Part shown: in pieces, positions 48,023-57,054 of the stretch
How positions within the stretch are numbered: the stretch's first letter is position 1
Layout of the letters: every line of letters starts with the position of its first letter
Source: Nocardia africana NBRC 100379
GTDB taxonomy: Bacteria; Actinomycetota; Actinomycetes; Mycobacteriales; Mycobacteriaceae
Assembly: GCF_001612635.1 (NCBI RefSeq)
Contig: NZ_BDAV01000009.1
Span: forward strand, 62,001 to 126,000
DNA length: 64,000 bases
Direction: 5' to 3'
Made by a program: the position numbers and the translations under genes
The notes under the pieces: model-generated
Told to the model about the DNA's origin: nothing
What the model saw: only the letters and a program-made list of their open reading frames with translations
The model's database searches: none

Positions 48023-49542
48023 CCCAGCTCCTCGCGGGTGTTGAGGATGTTCACCCCGCGCACCAGCACCGACGGGCACCCGTGCGACACCGCCGCGACC
48101 TGGCCGGGCTGGGCCTTGCCGCAGTTGAACGCCCCGCCCAGTACCCAGGTCGACGGCCCGCCCACGGCTTCCATCGCACCCCAGAAGTCGGTGGTGGTGG
48201 CCTGGTAGGCGACGTCGCGCAGCTGTCCGGCCAACTCCCCGTTGCGGATCCGGAAGAAGCGCTGCCCCGTGAACTGGAAGTTGTAGCGCTGCATGTCGAT
48301 CGACCACGACCGGTCGCCGACGATGTAGATGCCGTCCTCGACGCGTGAGATCAGCTCCGCCGTGCTGGTGTCGGTCTGCGGGTCGGGCTGTAGCGAGACG
48401 TTGGCCATGCGCTGGATCGGCACGTGGTGGGCGGAATCGGCATAGGAGCAGCCGTTGGATCGAGGCACCCCGAGGCGAGGCGCGAAGACGCGGTCGAGCT
48501 GATAGCCGACGAGGATGCCGTCGCGCACCAGATCCCAGCGCTGCCCGGCCACGCCCTCGTCGTCGTAGCCGACCGTCGCGAGGCCGTGCTCCTGGGTCCG
48601 GTCGCCGGTGACGTGCATGATCGGGGTGCCGTAGCGCAGCGTCCCGAGCTTGTCGGGGGTGGCGAAGGAGGTTCCGGCATAGGCCGATTCGTAGCCGATC
48701 GCGCGATCGTATTCGGTGGCGTGACCGATGGATTCGTGAATGGTCAGCCACAGATTGGTCGGATCGATCACCAGGTCGGTGGGACCCGGCGTCACCGAGG
48801 GCGCGGCGACCTTCTCGGCCAGCCATTGCGGTATCCGGGCCAATTCCTCGTCCCAGTCCCAGACCCCGTCGGCGCCGGTGACGTACTCCCAGCCGCGCCC
48901 GGCCGGGGCGGCGAGGGTCCGCATGGTCTCGAAACCGCCCGTGGCGGCGTCGACGGTGATCGCCTCGAGTTGCGGATGCAGCCGCACCCGCTGCTGCGTG
49001 ATCATGGACCCCACGGTGTCGGCGTAGTAGGTCTGTTCCTTGACCTGCAGCACTGATGCCGTCACGTGATCGATGCCCGCGGCCGCGGACAGGCGCTGCG
49101 AATAGTCCTGCAGCAGTGCGACCTTCTCCGGCGTCGGCACGGTGAACGGGTCCACCTCGTAGGGCGAGACCCAGGTCGCGTCGCGGTAGACCGGTTCGTC
49201 GGCGAGCGCGACGCGCTCGCGGTTGAGCGCCCGCACAGTGGCCGCGACCGTGACCGCGCGCTGGGCCACCGCCACGGCGGTCGCGGGTGTCAGCTCGCAA
49301 TGCGAGGCGAAACCCCAGGTGCCGTCGACGATCACGCGCACCGCGAAGCCCAGGTCGACGGCGTTGTCGATGGACTCGACCCGGCCGTCGCGCAACCGGA
49401 TCGATTGCGTCACCAGCCGATGCACCCGCAGATCGGCGTGTTCGGCGCCGGCCGCGCGCGCCGCCGTCAGCGCCGCGTCGGTCAGGGCGGCCAGCGGCAG
49501 CGCGCGGAACTGTTCGTCCACGGTCGCAGATGCGATGCTCAC
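48019..49542 (-). CDS. tldD: TldD metalloprotease (507 aa)
   Basis: Catalytic subunit. The zinc motif HESIGHATEYD (H269, E270, H274) is intact, and the third ligand is expected in SHGCPSVLVRG near the C-terminus. N-terminal domain has GAEHADLRVHRLVTQSIRLRDG typical of the family. It is coupled to pmbA and diverges from a TetR gene with a strong dyad between. No RiPP precursor or maturase was found in the window, so the substrate is unknown. Confidence 0.93.
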   Translation of the reverse strand: MSIASATVDEQFRALPLAALTDAALTAARAAGAEHADLRVHRLVTQSIRLRDGRVESIDNAVDLGFAVRVIVDGTWGFASHCELTPATAVAVAQRAVTVAATVRALNRERVALADEPVYRDATWVSPYEVDPFTVPTPEKVALLQDYSQRLSAAAGIDHVTASVLQVKEQTYYADTVGSMITQQRVRLHPQLEAITVDAATGGFETMRTLAAPAGRGWEYVTGADGVWDWDEELARIPQWLAEKVAAPSVTPGPTDLVIDPTNLWLTIHESIGHATEYDRAIGYESAYAGTSFATPDKLGTLRYGTPIMHVTGDRTQEHGLATVGYDDEGVAGQRWDLVRDGILVGYQLDRVFAPRLGVPRSNGCSYADSAHHVPIQRMANVSLQPDPQTDTSTAELISRVEDGIYIVGDRSWSIDMQRYNFQFTGQRFFRIRNGELAGQLRDVAYQATTTDFWGAMEAVGGPSTWVLGGAFNCGKAQPGQVAAVSHGCPSVLVRGVNILNTREELG

Positions 49543-49631
49543 CCGGCCTACGCTAATTGCTGAGCGCCGACCGGGCCAACAGATTCACCGACGGGTGCGG
49601 CGAAACAGGCTGCGACCCAACGCGACACGCC

Positions 49632-49662
49632 GTGCATATTTGCAGACGATGCAAACATGCAC
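49632..49662. promoter_or_regulatory. 31-base dyad between tldD and tetR gene
   Basis: GTGCATATTTGCA (49632-49644), spacer GACGA, TGCAAACATGCAC (49650-49662): 12 of 13 pairs match. A likely operator of the adjacent TetR regulator. Confidence 0.65.
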
Positions 49663-49734
49663 GACATGCGGTGTGGCACCGACTGAAACGCGCGCGAAAC
49701 GCGCAGCCTGCCGCAGGTTGCGGCACCGATGGCG

Positions 49735-49740
49735 TACTGT
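49735..49740 (+). promoter_or_regulatory. -10 element, leaderless tetR
   Basis: TACTGT, 8 bases before GTG 49749, with no ribosome binding site. Confidence 0.4.
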
Positions 49741-49748
49741 CTGCCCGC

Positions 49749-50402
49749 GTGCCGCCATCCGCACTCCGTGACCGCAAGCGGGAACGCACCCGCCGCGCCC
49801 TCCTCGAGGCTGCCGCCGACCTGTTCGAATCCCGCGGCTACGAGGCGACCACCGTCGCCGATATCGCCGCGACCGCCGAGGTGGGTACCAGAACGTTCTT
49901 CAACTACTTCGAAAGCAAAGAGGAGCTGCTGTTCCCCGAACCCGACGAACGCGTGAGCGCGGCGGTGGCCGCGATCGCGAGCCGCCGTGCCGACGAACGG
50001 CCCGTGGAGGTGCTGCTGCGCGCACTGCGCGCCGCCGGAGACAATCCCGGTGACCACCTCGGCGACGATCTGGCGGCCCGGATCGCGGTGCTGCGCGCCC
50101 AGGTCTCGCGCACGGTTCCCGCGGTGAGCGGCCGGGCCGCGCACGCCCAGCTGGTCGCCCAGCAGGAGATCGCGCGGCGGCTGCGCGACGCGTTCCCCGA
50201 CGAATTGGACGAGGTCGGCGCCGCGGCGCTGGTCGGCGCCGTCGTCGGAGCGGTGTCGGGCGCGCTGACCGTGCTGTTCTCCGGCCGCCACGCCATCGAG
50301 GACGGGGAACGGCTGCATCGCACCATCCGCGAGACCACGTCGCGGGTGCTGGCGCCGTGGCTTTCGGCCGGTCGGCATCTGACCGCGGAGGCGCACTGCT
50401 GA
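49749..50402 (+). CDS. TetR-family regulator (217 aa)
   Basis: Helix-turn-helix RRALLEAAADLFESRGYEAT to GTRTFFNYFESKEELL (residues about 14-58), then a helical domain. GTG 49749 starts right before the domain; the longer frame from 49557 would cross the dyad. The dyad at 49632-49662 is the likely target, giving control over tldD-pmbA and itself. It ends 7 bases from the convergent TSUP gene. Confidence 0.88.
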   Translation: MPPSALRDRKRERTRRALLEAAADLFESRGYEATTVADIAATAEVGTRTFFNYFESKEELLFPEPDERVSAAVAAIASRRADERPVEVLLRALRAAGDNPGDHLGDDLAARIAVLRAQVSRTVPAVSGRAAHAQLVAQQEIARRLRDAFPDELDEVGAAALVGAVVGAVSGALTVLFSGRHAIEDGERLHRTIRETTSRVLAPWLSAGRHLTAEAHC

Positions 50403-50409
50403 GCGCCGC

Positions 50410-51171
50410 TCAGCCGAACTGCTGCCAGCCCAGGCGCACCACCATCGCGGTCACCACGATCAGCAGCACCGCGCGCACGAACCCGGCGCCGCGCGCGAGC
50501 GCCATCCGCGAACCCACCACCGACCCCGCGATATTCGCCACCGCCATGCCTAGGCCCACCGACCAGATGATGTGCCCGGTCGCGGCGAGCAGGATCAGCG
50601 CGCCGAGATTGGAACCGCAGTTGACCACCTTCGCCATGGCCGCGGCGCGCACGAACTCGGTACCCAGCAGGGTGGCGAAGGAGATGATCAGGAAGGTGCC
50701 GGTGCCGGGGCCGACCAGCCCGTCGTAGCCGCCGATCAGCCCGGCCGACAGGCCCACCACCAGGATCGTGCGGCGCCGCGTCGGCGGGTGGGTCGCCATC
50801 GTCACCCCGATCGAGGGCCGCGTCGCCACCACGATCGCGACACCGATCAGCACCGCCATCACGATCGGGATGAAATAGCGCCGGTCGATCAGCGCCACCG
50901 CGGCCGAACCGGCGGCCGCAGCGCACGCCGCGATCACCGCGCCCGAGAGCATGAGCGGCCATCGCATCGGCACCCGGCGCGCGAAAGTCAGCGCGGCGGC
51001 GCTGGTTCCGGCGAAGGCGGCGATCTTGTTCGTGCCCAGGGCGGTCTGCGGGGGCAGCGTCGGCGCCACCAGCAGCAGGGTCGGCAGGATGATCAAACCA
51101 CCACCGCCCACCACCGCGTCCACCCATCCTGCGGCCGTGGCCGCGGGCAGCAGCACCGCCCACTCGGCCAT
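50410..51171 (-). CDS. TSUP (TauE/SafE) family permease (253 aa)
   Basis: Sulfite-exporter-type membrane protein with about eight helices. The hallmark GWVDAVVGGGGLIILP is at residues 15-30 and a related GGYDGLVGPGTGTFL repeats mid-protein. ATG 51171 is used; a GTG at 51177 and TTG at 51213 are in frame and could extend it. Substrates in the family include sulfite, sulfoacetate and other small anions. Confidence 0.88.
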   Translation of the reverse strand: MAEWAVLLPAATAAGWVDAVVGGGGLIILPTLLLVAPTLPPQTALGTNKIAAFAGTSAAALTFARRVPMRWPLMLSGAVIAACAAAAGSAAVALIDRRYFIPIVMAVLIGVAIVVATRPSIGVTMATHPPTRRRTILVVGLSAGLIGGYDGLVGPGTGTFLIISFATLLGTEFVRAAAMAKVVNCGSNLGALILLAATGHIIWSVGLGMAVANIAGSVVGSRMALARGAGFVRAVLLIVVTAMVVRLGWQQFG

Positions 51172-51246
51172 ACCCACGGCGGCGACCCAATCAGAGTTGA
51201 CGACGTGCGGCAAATCGTGGCGCGCGGCGCCGTGGTGGCGGGCACC

Positions 51247-51252
51247 TAGGCT
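51247..51252 (+). promoter_or_regulatory. -10 element, leaderless kinase gene
   Basis: TAGGCT, 6 bases, GTG 51259. Confidence 0.45.
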
Positions 51253-51258
51253 GAGCGG

Positions 51259-52479
51259 GTGCGCCGATTCAGTCTGTGGCTTCGTGGCAAACCCATGGTC
51301 GCCGATTCCATTCTCGCGGCCGCGCTGGTGCTGCTCGATCTGCTCACGCTCGGCGGCAAGGATCACACGATCGTCTACCTGATCCTCGGGCTGCTCGTCC
51401 CGGTGCCGGTGATCTGGCGGCGCAGCTATCCACGGGCCAGTGCGGTTGCGCTGCTGGTGTTGTCGATCACGACCAGCGCGGTGAGCGTTGTGCTGCACGA
51501 GGATCTGCAGCCACCGGCGCTGCTGGCGGTCGGCGTCGCGCTCTACACCCTCGTCGCGTATGTGGGCCGGCGGGAGGGATTGCTGTATCTGGTCGGCCTC
51601 GCGGTGGACGGGGCGTTCTCACTGGCCGTGGTCGACCAGTCGGTGCCGATCGTCATCGGCTTCCTGATCATGTTCTACGCGCTGTGCTGGACCCTCGCGG
51701 AATTCCTCGGCGCCCGCCACGCCTACGACGCCGAGGTCGCGGCGCGGCTCGCCGTCGCCGACTACGACCGCGAGCGCAGCGCCCACGACGCCGTCTCGGC
51801 CGAACGCACCCGCATCGCCCGGGAACTCCACGACGTGGTCGCCCACGCGGTCAGCGTCATCATCGTGCAGGCCGACGGGGCGAAGTACGCGCTGCGCCGC
51901 GATCCCGAGATCGCCGAACAGGCGCTGGCCACCATCGCCGCCACCGGCCGCGACGCCCTGCGTGAACTGCGCCGCACGGTGGAACTGCTGCGCACCGAAC
52001 ACGCCCCGGAACAGCTGCCGCAACACGGCACCGCGGGGCTGGCGAAGGTGGTGGAGATGATGCGCAACGCCGGGCTGGCCGTGGAACTGGAACTCACCGG
52101 CGAACTCGACGATGTCGCCCCCGAGGTGAGTCTCGGCATGCATCGCATCGTGCAGGAATCGCTGACCAACACCTTCCGCCACGCCGGGCCCGATCCGCAG
52201 GCCTGGGTGCGGGTGCGCCGGCGCGACGCGGATGTGCTGGTCGAAGTGCTCGACCGCGGCGATGCCGGACCGTCCGCGAGCGGGTCCACCGTGGCGGCGA
52301 ACGCGCCCACCGTGGACGACACCGCACCGCGCAACGGCATCGCCGGCAGCGGGCTGGGACTGGTCGGGATGCGGGAGCGGATCGCGGTACTCGGCGGCAC
52401 CCTCGAGGTGGGACGACGCCCCGAGGGCGGCTGGCGCGTCTGCGCCACCATTCCCCTGCAGCGCGAACTACCCGACTGA
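51259..52479 (+). CDS. Sensor histidine kinase, NarL/DesK-type (406 aa)
   Basis: Four to five membrane helices in the first 150 residues, then a HisKA_3 dimerisation region with phosphorylated histidine H191 (ARELHDVVAH) and an HATPase with NTFRHAG and GLGLVGMRERI. No extracellular sensor domain is visible, so it probably senses the membrane. Its partner regulator starts 31 bases after the stop. Start GTG with leaderless promoter. Confidence 0.92.
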   Translation: MRRFSLWLRGKPMVADSILAAALVLLDLLTLGGKDHTIVYLILGLLVPVPVIWRRSYPRASAVALLVLSITTSAVSVVLHEDLQPPALLAVGVALYTLVAYVGRREGLLYLVGLAVDGAFSLAVVDQSVPIVIGFLIMFYALCWTLAEFLGARHAYDAEVAARLAVADYDRERSAHDAVSAERTRIARELHDVVAHAVSVIIVQADGAKYALRRDPEIAEQALATIAATGRDALRELRRTVELLRTEHAPEQLPQHGTAGLAKVVEMMRNAGLAVELELTGELDDVAPEVSLGMHRIVQESLTNTFRHAGPDPQAWVRVRRRDADVLVEVLDRGDAGPSASGSTVAANAPTVDDTAPRNGIAGSGLGLVGMRERIAVLGGTLEVGRRPEGGWRVCATIPLQRELPD

Positions 52480-52498
52480 CCGGGCGAGGAGTCCCGGT

Positions 52499-52504
52499 TA
52501 GATT
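52499..52504 (+). promoter_or_regulatory. -10 element, leaderless response regulator
   Basis: TAGATT, 6 bases, GTG 52511, so the regulator may have its own promoter although it follows the kinase. Confidence 0.45.
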
Positions 52505-52510
52505 GGTGCG

Positions 52511-53170
52511 GTGCCGATCACCGTACTCGTCGTCGACGACCAGGAACTCATGCGTGCCGGACTCAAGATGGTGCTGGGCGCGCACCCGGACGTCGACGTC
52601 GTCGCCGAGGCCGACAACGGCGCGACCGCCGTGCGCCTGGCCGGTGAGCTCGCTCCCGACGTGGTGCTGATGGACGTGCGGATGCCGGTGGTCGACGGTG
52701 TGGCCGCGACCGCCCAGATCCTCGAATCCGGATGCGGCAGCCGGGTTCTGGTGATGACCACCTTCGACCTCGACGAACACGCGCTCGGCGCCCTGCGTGC
52801 CGGCGCCAGCGGTTTCCTGCTCAAGGACACCCCGCCCGAGGATCTGATCTCCGCCATCCGCAGCGTCGCGGCCGGTGACGCCGTGGTCTCCCCGAAGGTG
52901 ACCAAACGGCTGCTGAACCGGCTGATCGCCGCCGACCCCGCCCGCGTGCGCGACCCGTCGGTGCTCGACGTGCTCACCGCGCGCGAACGCGAGGTGCTCG
53001 AACAGATCGCCGCCGGGCGCTCCAACGCCGAGATCGCCGCCGAGCTGTACCTGTCGGAGGCCACGGTGAAGACTCACGTCGGCCGGGTGCTGACCAAACT
53101 GGGACTGCGCGACCGGGTGCAGGCGGTCGTGCTGGCCTATGAGACCGGGCTGGTCACGCCGGGTACCTGA
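52511..53170 (+). CDS. NarL/LuxR-family response regulator (219 aa)
   Basis: Receiver domain with acidic pair VVDD (9-10), phosphorylation site D55 (LMDVRMP) and switch lysine in LLKDTPPEDL, then a LuxR helix-turn-helix (LTAREREVLEQIAAGRSNAEIA, YLSEATVKTHVGRVL). Cognate partner of the kinase just upstream. Targets unknown. Confidence 0.94.
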   Translation: MPITVLVVDDQELMRAGLKMVLGAHPDVDVVAEADNGATAVRLAGELAPDVVLMDVRMPVVDGVAATAQILESGCGSRVLVMTTFDLDEHALGALRAGASGFLLKDTPPEDLISAIRSVAAGDAVVSPKVTKRLLNRLIAADPARVRDPSVLDVLTAREREVLEQIAAGRSNAEIAAELYLSEATVKTHVGRVLTKLGLRDRVQAVVLAYETGLVTPGT

Positions 53171-53255
53171 GCCCGGTGACCGGCGATATGCCCGAATCGG
53201 GAGAAAATCGGGATCGCCGCGCGTTGGGCAGGGTAGATCGTGGAAAGGATCGCCG

Positions 53256-53738
53256 ATGCCCGCCCTGTTGTTCGCCCTCTATCTCGTCGTCGAGATCGCG
53301 GCGCTGGTCGTGGTCGGCCACCTCATCGGTGCCGTGCCGACCATTCTGCTGCTCATCGCCGGATCCGCGCTCGGGCTGATCCTGGTGCGTTCCCAGGGCC
53401 GCCGGGTCTTCCAGCAGTTCCGCCGTGCCCGCCGCGGCGAGATCGCCCCGGGCACCGCCGTCGCCGACGGCGCGCTCGTCGGGGTGGGCGCGCTGCTGAT
53501 GTTCGTTCCCGGCCTGGTCACCTCGGTGTTCGGGCTGCTGTTGCTCCTGCCCACCCGCGCACTGCTGCGACCGCTGGTGTCGGCCGCTGCGCTGCGCCGC
53601 ATCGATCGGCTGACCATGGCCACCGGCTACCGGGGCGTGGTGGTGGAACCCTCCGGTGAGGTCGTCGACGGGGTGGTCGTCGAGCAGTACTACGACGACG
53701 GTCAGGGCACCGGGCGGCGCATGATCGACCCCCGCTGA
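53256..53738 (+). CDS. fxsA: FxsA-family membrane protein (160 aa)
   Basis: Cytoplasmic-membrane protein with N-terminal helices (LFALYLVVEIAALVVVGHLIG, PTILLLIAGSALGLILVRSQG) and GALLMFVPGLVTSVFGLLLLLP, the standard FxsA pattern. ATG 53256 follows GGAAAGGAT; the 53139 extension overlaps the regulator. FxsA relieves phage exclusion in E. coli; in actinobacteria its role is unknown. Located before an amidohydrolase and lnt. Confidence 0.9.
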   Translation: MPALLFALYLVVEIAALVVVGHLIGAVPTILLLIAGSALGLILVRSQGRRVFQQFRRARRGEIAPGTAVADGALVGVGALLMFVPGLVTSVFGLLLLLPTRALLRPLVSAAALRRIDRLTMATGYRGVVVEPSGEVVDGVVVEQYYDDGQGTGRRMIDPR

Positions 53739-53788
53739 CCGACCCGCACTGATCCCACGCCGCCGGCCGTGCGGCACACTGGTCACCC

Positions 53789-55384
53789 GTGAGTACCCAG
53801 TTGCTGGTCGGCGGCCGAATCTACAGTTCCAGTTCCCCCGATGCGACCGCGATGGCGGTCACCGACGGCACCGTGGTCTGGCTGGGCGCCGAACGCCCCG
53901 GCCGCGCCCTGCACCCCGACGCCGAAATCATCGATCTGGACGGCGCTTTCGTCGCCCCCGCCTTCGTCGATCCGCACGTGCACGTCACTTCGCTCGGCCT
54001 GCAATTGACGGGTCTGGACCTGTCCCAGGCGAATTCGCTGGCGCAGTGCCTGGATCTGGTGCGCGAGTACGCCGCCACCCATGCCGGAACGATCATCGGC
54101 GACGGCTGGGACGAGACCCGCTGGCCCGAGGGCCGCCCGCCCACCGTCGACGAGCTCGACGCCGCGGCCGGGCCCGGCCGGCCGGCCTATCTGGCCCGCA
54201 TCGACGCCCATTCCGCCGTCGCCTCGACCGCGCTGCTCGACGCTGTGCACGGCATTCGCGCGGCCGCCGGATACACCGCCGGCGCACCGCTTCGCGCCGA
54301 CGCGCATCATCTCGTCCGCGCGGCCGCACTCGACGGTCTCGACCGCGCTCAACGCGACCGGGCACGGGCGACCGCACTCGATTACGCGGCCGCGCACGGT
54401 GTGGTCGCCGTCCACGAATGCGCGGGCCCGCAGATCGCCGGACGTACCGATGTGCGCGAGTTGCTGGAATTCGAGCACGGCGTGCACGTGCGGGCGTACT
54501 GGGGTGAGGCCGTCACCTCGGCCGAGGAGGCGCGAGCGCTGCTCGGCGAACTCGGGGTCCACGGGCTGGCCGGGGACCTGTTCGTCGACGGCTCGTTCGG
54601 CTCCCACACCGCCTGGCTGCGCGAACCCTATGCCGACCGCGACACCACCGGTGTCTCCTACCTCGGCGCCGCGGCGATCGCCGCCCATGTCCGGGCCTGT
54701 ACCGAAGCGGGGATCCAGGCCGGATTCCACGCGATCGGCGACGCCGCCGTCGATGCGGTGGTCGAGGGCTTCGCCCGGGTCGCCGCCGACCTCGGCGCAC
54801 CGGCGGTGGCCACCCGCGGTCACCGCCTCGAACACGCCGAACTGCTCGATGCCGGGCAGATCGCGAAACTGGCCGAATTCGGCGTGATCGCCAGTGTGCA
54901 ACCGGGATTCGACGCCGCCTGGGGTGGCGCCGAGGGGATGTACGCGACTCGGCTGGGCGCCGGACGCGCCGCCGCCACCAACCCGTTCGCGGCGATGGCC
55001 GCCGCCGGAATCTCCCTGGCGATCGGCTCCGATGCCCCGGTGACGGCGCTGAACCCGTGGGAAGCCGTCCGCGCGGCCGCCAACCACCGCACCCCGGGAC
55101 ACCACATCTCCCCGCGCGCCGCCTTCGCCGCCGCCACCCGCGGCGCCTGGCGAGCCGGCGGCGTGCGCGACGGAATAGCCGGCACGCTGGTGCCCGGCGC
55201 ACCCGCGAACTATGCGATATGGGACACAACGGAATTGGTGGTCGCCGCCGCCTCGGACACGGTGCAACGCTGGTCTACCGATCCGCGCTCCCGCGTCCCC
55301 GGCCTGCCGTCCTTGGACGAGGGCGCCGAACTGCCGCGTTGCCTGCGCACGGTCCGCGACGGAGTCACCATCTACGCGGCCTGA
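53789..55384 (+). CDS. Amidohydrolase, YtcJ-like (531 aa)
   Basis: Metal-dependent hydrolase of the Amidohydrolase_3 family: N-terminal beta part (MAVTDGTVVWLG), metal motif DPHVHVTS, a later GFHAIGDAA histidine, GHRLEHAE and SDAPVTALNPW aspartate near the C-terminus. These fit a TIM-barrel with two metal sites. GTG 53789 has a weak CACACT upstream and no ribosome site. The substrate is unknown; it sits between fxsA and lnt. Confidence 0.88.
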   Translation: MSTQLLVGGRIYSSSSPDATAMAVTDGTVVWLGAERPGRALHPDAEIIDLDGAFVAPAFVDPHVHVTSLGLQLTGLDLSQANSLAQCLDLVREYAATHAGTIIGDGWDETRWPEGRPPTVDELDAAAGPGRPAYLARIDAHSAVASTALLDAVHGIRAAAGYTAGAPLRADAHHLVRAAALDGLDRAQRDRARATALDYAAAHGVVAVHECAGPQIAGRTDVRELLEFEHGVHVRAYWGEAVTSAEEARALLGELGVHGLAGDLFVDGSFGSHTAWLREPYADRDTTGVSYLGAAAIAAHVRACTEAGIQAGFHAIGDAAVDAVVEGFARVAADLGAPAVATRGHRLEHAELLDAGQIAKLAEFGVIASVQPGFDAAWGGAEGMYATRLGAGRAAATNPFAAMAAAGISLAIGSDAPVTALNPWEAVRAAANHRTPGHHISPRAAFAAATRGAWRAGGVRDGIAGTLVPGAPANYAIWDTTELVVAAASDTVQRWSTDPRSRVPGLPSLDEGAELPRCLRTVRDGVTIYAA

Positions 55385-55434
55385 GGAATGTGCGCGACCG
55401 GGAGCCCGGCACGGGCCGGCGCGCGGTATCCCAG

Positions 55435-55440
55435 TAGGCT
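55435..55440 (+). promoter_or_regulatory. -10 element, leaderless lnt
   Basis: TAGGCT, 6 bases, GTG 55447. Confidence 0.45.
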
Positions 55441-55446
55441 GGCGCG

Positions 55447-57039
55447 GTGCTGGGCGTGACATGGCGGGTATGGGGGAGGATCGGGGCCGCTGTCGTCGCC
55501 GGGCTGTTGTTGTTCGCGAGCTTTCCGCCGCGTACCTGCTGGTATCTGGCGCCGATCGGGATCGCGATCCTGACCCTGACGGTGCGGGATGCGACGAGAT
55601 TGCGTGGCGGCTTCGGTTACGGACTGCTGGCCGGGCTCGCGTTCTTCCTGCCGTTGTTGCCGTGGACCGGTATCTACGTCGGCCCGGTGCCGTGGCTGGC
55701 GCTCTCGGCCGCGTGCGCGGTCTATGTCGGCCTGTTCGGGCTGCTGTCGCGGCTGGTGTGCCCGCTGGTGGGCTGGCCGGTGTGGGTCGCGCTGATGTGG
55801 ACTCTCACCGAATGGGGACGCTCCAGCTTCCCGTTCGGCGGATTTCCGTGGGGCCGTCTGGCTTTCGGGCAGGCCGACGGCTGGTATCTGCCGCTCGCCT
55901 GGCTCGGTGGCGCACCCGTGGTGAGTTTCGCGGTCGCTCTGAGCGGAACGGTCCTGGCCGCGCTTCTGCTTCGATTGCGTCCGCGGGCAACCGAACGGCG
56001 TGCGGTCGTAATTATCACTCTCGCAACGGTTGTGGCTATCATCCCGATTACCGGAGTGATCCTCCGGACCGCGCTGCCCGCCCCGGACGACGGAGACCGG
56101 TCGATCACGGTCGCCGCTATCCAGGGCAGCGTGCCGCGGCTGGGCCTGGACTTCAACGCCCAGCGCCGGGCCGTGCTGGACAATCACATTCGGCGCACCG
56201 AGGAGCTGGCCCGTGCGGTCGCCGCCGGGACCGCCGCCCAGCCGGATGTGGTGATCTGGCCGGAGAATTCCTCCGATATCGACCCGCTGCGCAATACCGA
56301 CGCCTACGACGAGATCACCGCCGCCGCCCGTGACATTCACGCCCCGATTCTGGTGGGCGCCGTCCTGGTCAACGACGACCGCACGACCACCAATTCGGTG
56401 ATCGTGTGGGACGCCGACGGGCCGGGGGAGCGTCACGACAAGAAGATCATCCAGCCGTTCGGCGAATACCTGCCCTATCGCGGCTTCTTCCGTCACTTCT
56501 CCAGCTACGCCGACCGCGCCGGCTACTTCGTGCCCGGCCACGGCGACGGTGTCGTGCACGCGCGCCCGGCCGGCGGTGGTCCGATGGTCGCGATCGGCGT
56601 GGCGACCTGCTACGAGGTCGCCTTCGACCGAGCCTTCGAGGATTCCCTGCGCGCCGGTGCGCAAGTGCTCACGGTCCCGACGAACAACGCCACCTTCGGC
56701 GACAGCGATATGACCTATCAGCAGCTGGCCATGTCACGGGTGCGGGCCGTCGAACACGGCCGGGCGCTGGTGGTCGCCGCGACCACCGGCGTCAGCGCCA
56801 TCGTCACCGCCGACGGTGTCGTGCGGCAGCAGACCGGAAAATTCGTGCCCGCCGCACTCGAGGCGACGGTGCCGTTGCGCAGCGAAACGACACCCGCGAC
56901 GGCGATGGGACCCCTTCCGGAACGGATATTGTGCATTCTTGCTGCGGCCGCCGCCCTGGTCGCGGCTACTCGGTGGCGAACGATGCGCTCGACCCGTCGT
57001 GCCGATGAGGACGTCACCGGCGACCCGGCATTCGACTGA
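55447..57039 (+). CDS. lnt: Apolipoprotein N-acyltransferase Lnt (530 aa)
   Basis: Membrane nitrilase that adds the third acyl chain to lipoproteins. Six to seven N-terminal helices are followed by the nitrilase domain with catalytic E273 (WPENSS), K332 (HDKKIIQPFGEYLPY) and C388 (ATCYE), and one C-terminal helix. This window encodes at least two lipoproteins (the ABC binding protein and MceE) that could be substrates. In M. tuberculosis the Lnt domain is fused to Ppm1 beside fxsA; here no ppm1 follows and the mce operon converges instead. Confidence 0.94.
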   Translation: MLGVTWRVWGRIGAAVVAGLLLFASFPPRTCWYLAPIGIAILTLTVRDATRLRGGFGYGLLAGLAFFLPLLPWTGIYVGPVPWLALSAACAVYVGLFGLLSRLVCPLVGWPVWVALMWTLTEWGRSSFPFGGFPWGRLAFGQADGWYLPLAWLGGAPVVSFAVALSGTVLAALLLRLRPRATERRAVVIITLATVVAIIPITGVILRTALPAPDDGDRSITVAAIQGSVPRLGLDFNAQRRAVLDNHIRRTEELARAVAAGTAAQPDVVIWPENSSDIDPLRNTDAYDEITAAARDIHAPILVGAVLVNDDRTTTNSVIVWDADGPGERHDKKIIQPFGEYLPYRGFFRHFSSYADRAGYFVPGHGDGVVHARPAGGGPMVAIGVATCYEVAFDRAFEDSLRAGAQVLTVPTNNATFGDSDMTYQQLAMSRVRAVEHGRALVVAATTGVSAIVTADGVVRQQTGKFVPAALEATVPLRSETTPATAMGPLPERILCILAAAAALVAATRWRTMRSTRRADEDVTGDPAFD

Positions 57040-57054
57040 CGGCCGCTCCGGTCG

